A stretch of 64,000 nucleotides of DNA from Hemibagrus wyckioides (lineage: Eukaryota > Chordata > Actinopteri > Siluriformes > Bagridae): contig NC_080729.1 of assembly GCF_019097595.1 (NCBI RefSeq), positions 3,294,917 to 3,358,916 of the forward strand, written 5' to 3'. This document shows positions 60,858 to 64,000 of the stretch, in pieces (within the stretch, counting starts at the first letter, position 1; the number at the start of each line of letters is the position of its first letter). The notes under the pieces were generated by a model. That model was given only the letters and a program-made list of their open reading frames with translations. It had not been told where the DNA came from and searched no databases. Position numbers and translations under genes: made by a program.

Positions 60858-63800
60858 ATGACGATGCACCGAACCACGCGTATAAAGATCACGGAGCTGA
60901 ACCCGCATCTGATGTGCGTGTTATGCGGCGGTTACTTTATCGACGCGACCACCATTGTTGAGTGTCTTCATTCGTGTAAGTGCATTTTAATATATTAGCA
61001 AGCCCCCCCCCCCCACCCACAGATACACGTGTGTGTGTGTGTGTGTGTGTGTACTGATCGTTATTTCTTTGTTTTTATTCCCCACAGTCTGTAAAATGTG
61101 CATCGTGCGGTATTTAGAGACCAGTAAATACTGTCCCATATGTGACGTACAAGTCCACAAAACCAAACCACTGCTCAATATCAGGTACCACATTTTATTG
61201 ATTTGATAATAAACTCATATCTCATATATAGTGTTTATATTTGACTTTATACTTTATAGCCGGGGAATTAGCTCCAGCTGAGTAATTGCGTGTTTTGCGC
61301 ATGCTCAGACGCTGCACCCATGGCCTACATACAATATACACCGATCAGGCATAACATTATGACCACCTGCTTAATATTGTGTTGGTCCCCCTTTTGCTGC
61401 TGAAGCAGCCCTGACCCGTCCTGCACTGTGTATTCTGACCCCTTTCTATCAGAACCAGCATTAACTTCTTCAGCAGTTTGAGCAACAGTAGCTCGTCTGT
61501 TGGATCGGATCACACGGGCCAGCCTTCTCTCCCCACGTGCATCAATGAGCCTTGACCGCCCATGACCCTGTCGCCGGTTCACCACTGTTCCTTCCTTGAT
61601 AGATACTGACCACTGCAGACCGGGAACACCCCACAAGAGCTGCAATTTTGGAGATGCTCTGATCCAGTGGTCTGTCCATCACAATTATCGGCCCTTCGTC
61701 AAACTCGCTCAAATCCTTACGCTTCTCCATTTCTCCTGCTTCTAACACAAAGGACAAAATGTTGACTTGCTGCCTAATATATCCCCCCCACTAACAGGTG
61801 CCATGATGAGGAGATCATCAGACTTATTCACTTCACTGGTCACTGCTCATAATGTTATGTCTGATCGGTGTATAAGACTAAATGTTTCTTCAGGGATTTG
61901 TCATAGTTAGAAACATGATTTCATGTCTACACTTTTACAAATAAATGTACTTAACTGTACTGGTCACTTGGATGGGAAATTTCTAGCCTTCTTAGTACAA
62001 GAGTGACTTCCTCATGCTAGTTCACCAGGTCATGGACTTGGACAAAACATCTAAAAAAAACAAAACAAACCCACGTTGTACGTTTTGTATGTACGTTTTA
62101 TCTGGAAAGACGCAAATGGTGTATGTTTAGCTTAAGGCAAACATTTTAGTATATAAAATAAACTTTTTACATGTAATTTACATTGCCTGTGAATTCCAGG
62201 TCGGATAAAACCCTTCAGGACATTGTGTACAAGCTGGTGCCTGGTCTGTTCAAAAGTAAGTGTTTAATGTTGAAATAAAAAATAAAAATCATGTGTTTTC
62301 TGTGCAGTTATTATATGGCATGAAGCCACAGGTTTCTAACACTGGTCCTGGAGACTCTAGCACAGTTTAATGCTTTAACTGCTCTCCAAATTAAAGTAAT
62401 CACTCTTTAATGAGTTGAAATGGGTGTGTGAGAGCAAGACAGGCTGTTCTCCAGGACCAGCTTTGTGAACCTGTGCATCAGGAAACGGCACCAATTTACT
62501 TCATATAAATTATGAATTAACGTTCCACCACCGAGCGTTGTTATTCTGACGTACTCCTCTAACATGTGTCCTTCAGATGAAATGAAACGAAGACGAGATT
62601 TTTATGCAGCGCATCCATCTGTTGAAGGTGAAACATTAAAACATAATGATAATAAAATCCCCCTTTCGAGTCACAGGAAAGTTTGACACCCAGTTTTTTT
62701 CCACAGCAACTAAAGGATCGAATGAGGATCGGGGAGAAGTAGCTGACGAGGACAAGAGAATCATTGCTGATGATGAGCTCATTAGTCTGTCGATTGAGTT
62801 TTTTGATCAGAACAGGTAAATCCAGTTCAACAGCATCATTGTGGTTTCTCATCATCCTCATTATCGTTAGCAGTTACATATTCAGAGCATTGCTGGGAGG
62901 TCAGGTTTTGGATTAATGATACCAAAGAAGATATAAATTCACAAACAGTGGATTGTTTCTTTAACTGTTATCAGATTTGGAAGTGGTGATGGAGAACATA
63001 AAGAACCCATAAAAGAGGTAACAAGTTCTTAAATTTGTTTTCCAACATACAAGAAATAACTAAACACGTAATTATAGACTTTTTTATGAATCAGTAATAA
63101 ATGACTCAAGCAAACAATGTAAACATTAAACACCAACTAATGTCTAAAAGTCATTCATAATCATGTCACTTCCTCAGACGACTGTAAAGCGATATCTGCA
63201 ATGCCCGGCTGCTATGACTGTGATGCATCTCAGAAAATTTCTCCGAAGTAAGATGGATATTCCGTGTAACTTCCAGGTAAGTACTTTTATTCATCTACTC
63301 TTTTGCTATTGCAGTGATTTTCTGAAGCCTCGCTTTAACACGTTAATAACAATACTGTACCCAGAATGATTTAAAAGGACATATAATGTGACTTTTTTTG
63401 CACCTTCAGATTGAGGTCATGTATGAAGACGAGCCTCTGAAGGATTATTACACATTAATGGACATTGCCTATATCTACACCTGGAGGCGGGTAAGAGAAA
63501 TACTTTACTCCTTTTTCTACACTCTATTCTCCTACTCACTTTTAGAAACAATATATTTTCCTAAAAACAAAATGAGAACAGTTTGAGACCATGGAGAAAG
63601 TTTTCAATATCTTATTCTGTGAATTAACACGCGACTAGATCCGTGCTTGGATTAAAATGAGACATAAATCACTTCAGATCACATTTCAGGTTATTACAGT
63701 AAATCTGTCAGATAAGAATCTGAGCCATTACATATCACCCAGACCTTGTAGGAATGTAAATAAGCAAAAGTCGTCTGCTTCTCTTATTTTTTCCCACAGA

Positions 63801-64000
63801 ACGGCCCGCTGCCTCTGAAGTACAGGGTTCGTCCCGGTTGTAAGAAGTTGAAGCTGAGCAGCGCTCCGAGCTGTGAGACGGCAGGTCGGAAACCCGAAAC
63901 TGAGAGCGACTCGGGAAGTGAAAAGCTCAGCAGCCCAGTCCATCACACTCCTACACCTTCCACATCCTCGTCTCTCATTCAGAGTCAGAGTGCTCCGGTC
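60858..64000 (+). CDS. bmi1: Polycomb complex protein BMI-1 (PCGF4), 3' end beyond window
   Basis: Nine coding exons are visible: 60858-60975 (exon from 60845), 61088-61184, 62200-62255, 62577-62627, 62707-62815, 62975-63017, 63178-63276, 63410-63490 and 63800 to the window edge. They give 285 residues in one consistent frame. The N-terminal C3HC4 RING has its ligands (CVLC, CLHSFCKMC, CPIC). The central region has the [14 protein letters not shown] stretch and [14 protein letters not shown]. The RAWUL ubiquitin-like domain follows ([39 protein letters not shown]). The Pro/Ser-rich tail runs off the window. BMI-1 partners RING1/RNF2 in nuclear PRC1, which monoubiquitinates H2A Lys119 (K118 in flies). 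The second ATG (60864) has the better context (A at -3) and gives the usual [12 protein letters not shown] start; the first adds Met-Thr. The segment between residues ~150 and 165 differs from the mammalian charged linker. Whether it is the a or b teleost paralog is unresolved. Confidence 0.97.
61335..61874 (-). mobile_element. Tc1/mariner-type miniature element, copy D
   Basis: The best-preserved copy. The two ends, TATACACCGATCAGGCATAA and the complement of a TTATGTCTGATCGGTGTATA end, form an inverted repeat of about 28 bp with one mismatch. The interior encodes [14 protein letters not shown], then [21 protein letters not shown] with a frame break. It is in intron 3 of bmi1, antisense to the gene. 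Confidence 0.93.

Overview
The window is vertebrate nuclear DNA, almost certainly from a teleost fish. The evidence is spliced genes with GT/AG introns, dense simple repeats, tRNA-derived SINEs, Tc1/mariner-type miniature elements and a Ty3/gypsy LTR retrotransposon. The repeat families look like those of ostariophysan fishes such as catfishes, but that is an impression I could not test by search. There are no operons, CRISPR arrays or prokaryotic features.

Layout. (1) 1-1806 is an ACACATAC-type minisatellite. (2) 2363-6878 (+) is a strongly remodelled cytoplasmic poly(A)-binding-protein paralog. RRM3 is replaced by a Lys/Glu linker, RRM4 is duplicated with its introns, and a 42-bp coding minisatellite has expanded in the second copy. 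A solo LTR sits in intron 1. (3) 7120-7403 (-) is the last exon of an unrecognised gene, tail to tail with the PABP paralog. (4) 7.4-16.6 kb is repeat-rich and shows no convincing coding exon. (5) About 16.7-27.1 kb (+) holds a probable small gene for a single-pass membrane protein. Its intron contains a decayed 7.4-kb Ty3/gypsy element (17528-24928, minus orientation), inserted at what looks like the branch point. (6) 30945-37373 (-) is a complete seven-exon gene for a 308-residue multi-pass membrane protein with a TspO-like [12 protein letters not shown] motif. (7) 41600-49205 (-) is dnajc1 (ERdj1/MTJ1), twelve coding exons and 520 residues. One intron is filled by a 1.6-kb GA-rich satellite. 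(8) About 55.4-64.0 kb (+) is bmi1 (pcgf4): a promoter and untranslated first exon, then nine coding exons, truncated by the window edge.

How the genes relate. dnajc1 and bmi1 are divergent neighbours, as in human 10p12, so this is an ancient vertebrate linkage. The Polycomb gene bmi1 (PRC1) and the ER co-chaperone gene dnajc1 share no pathway; the linkage is positional. The PABP-like gene would act in mRNA binding, but Tyr-to-Cys changes in two RNP1 motifs, RRM3 loss, RRM4 duplication and absence of the C-terminal MLLE domain suggest an altered or specialised role. Mobile elements lie mostly in introns and account for much of the remaining sequence.
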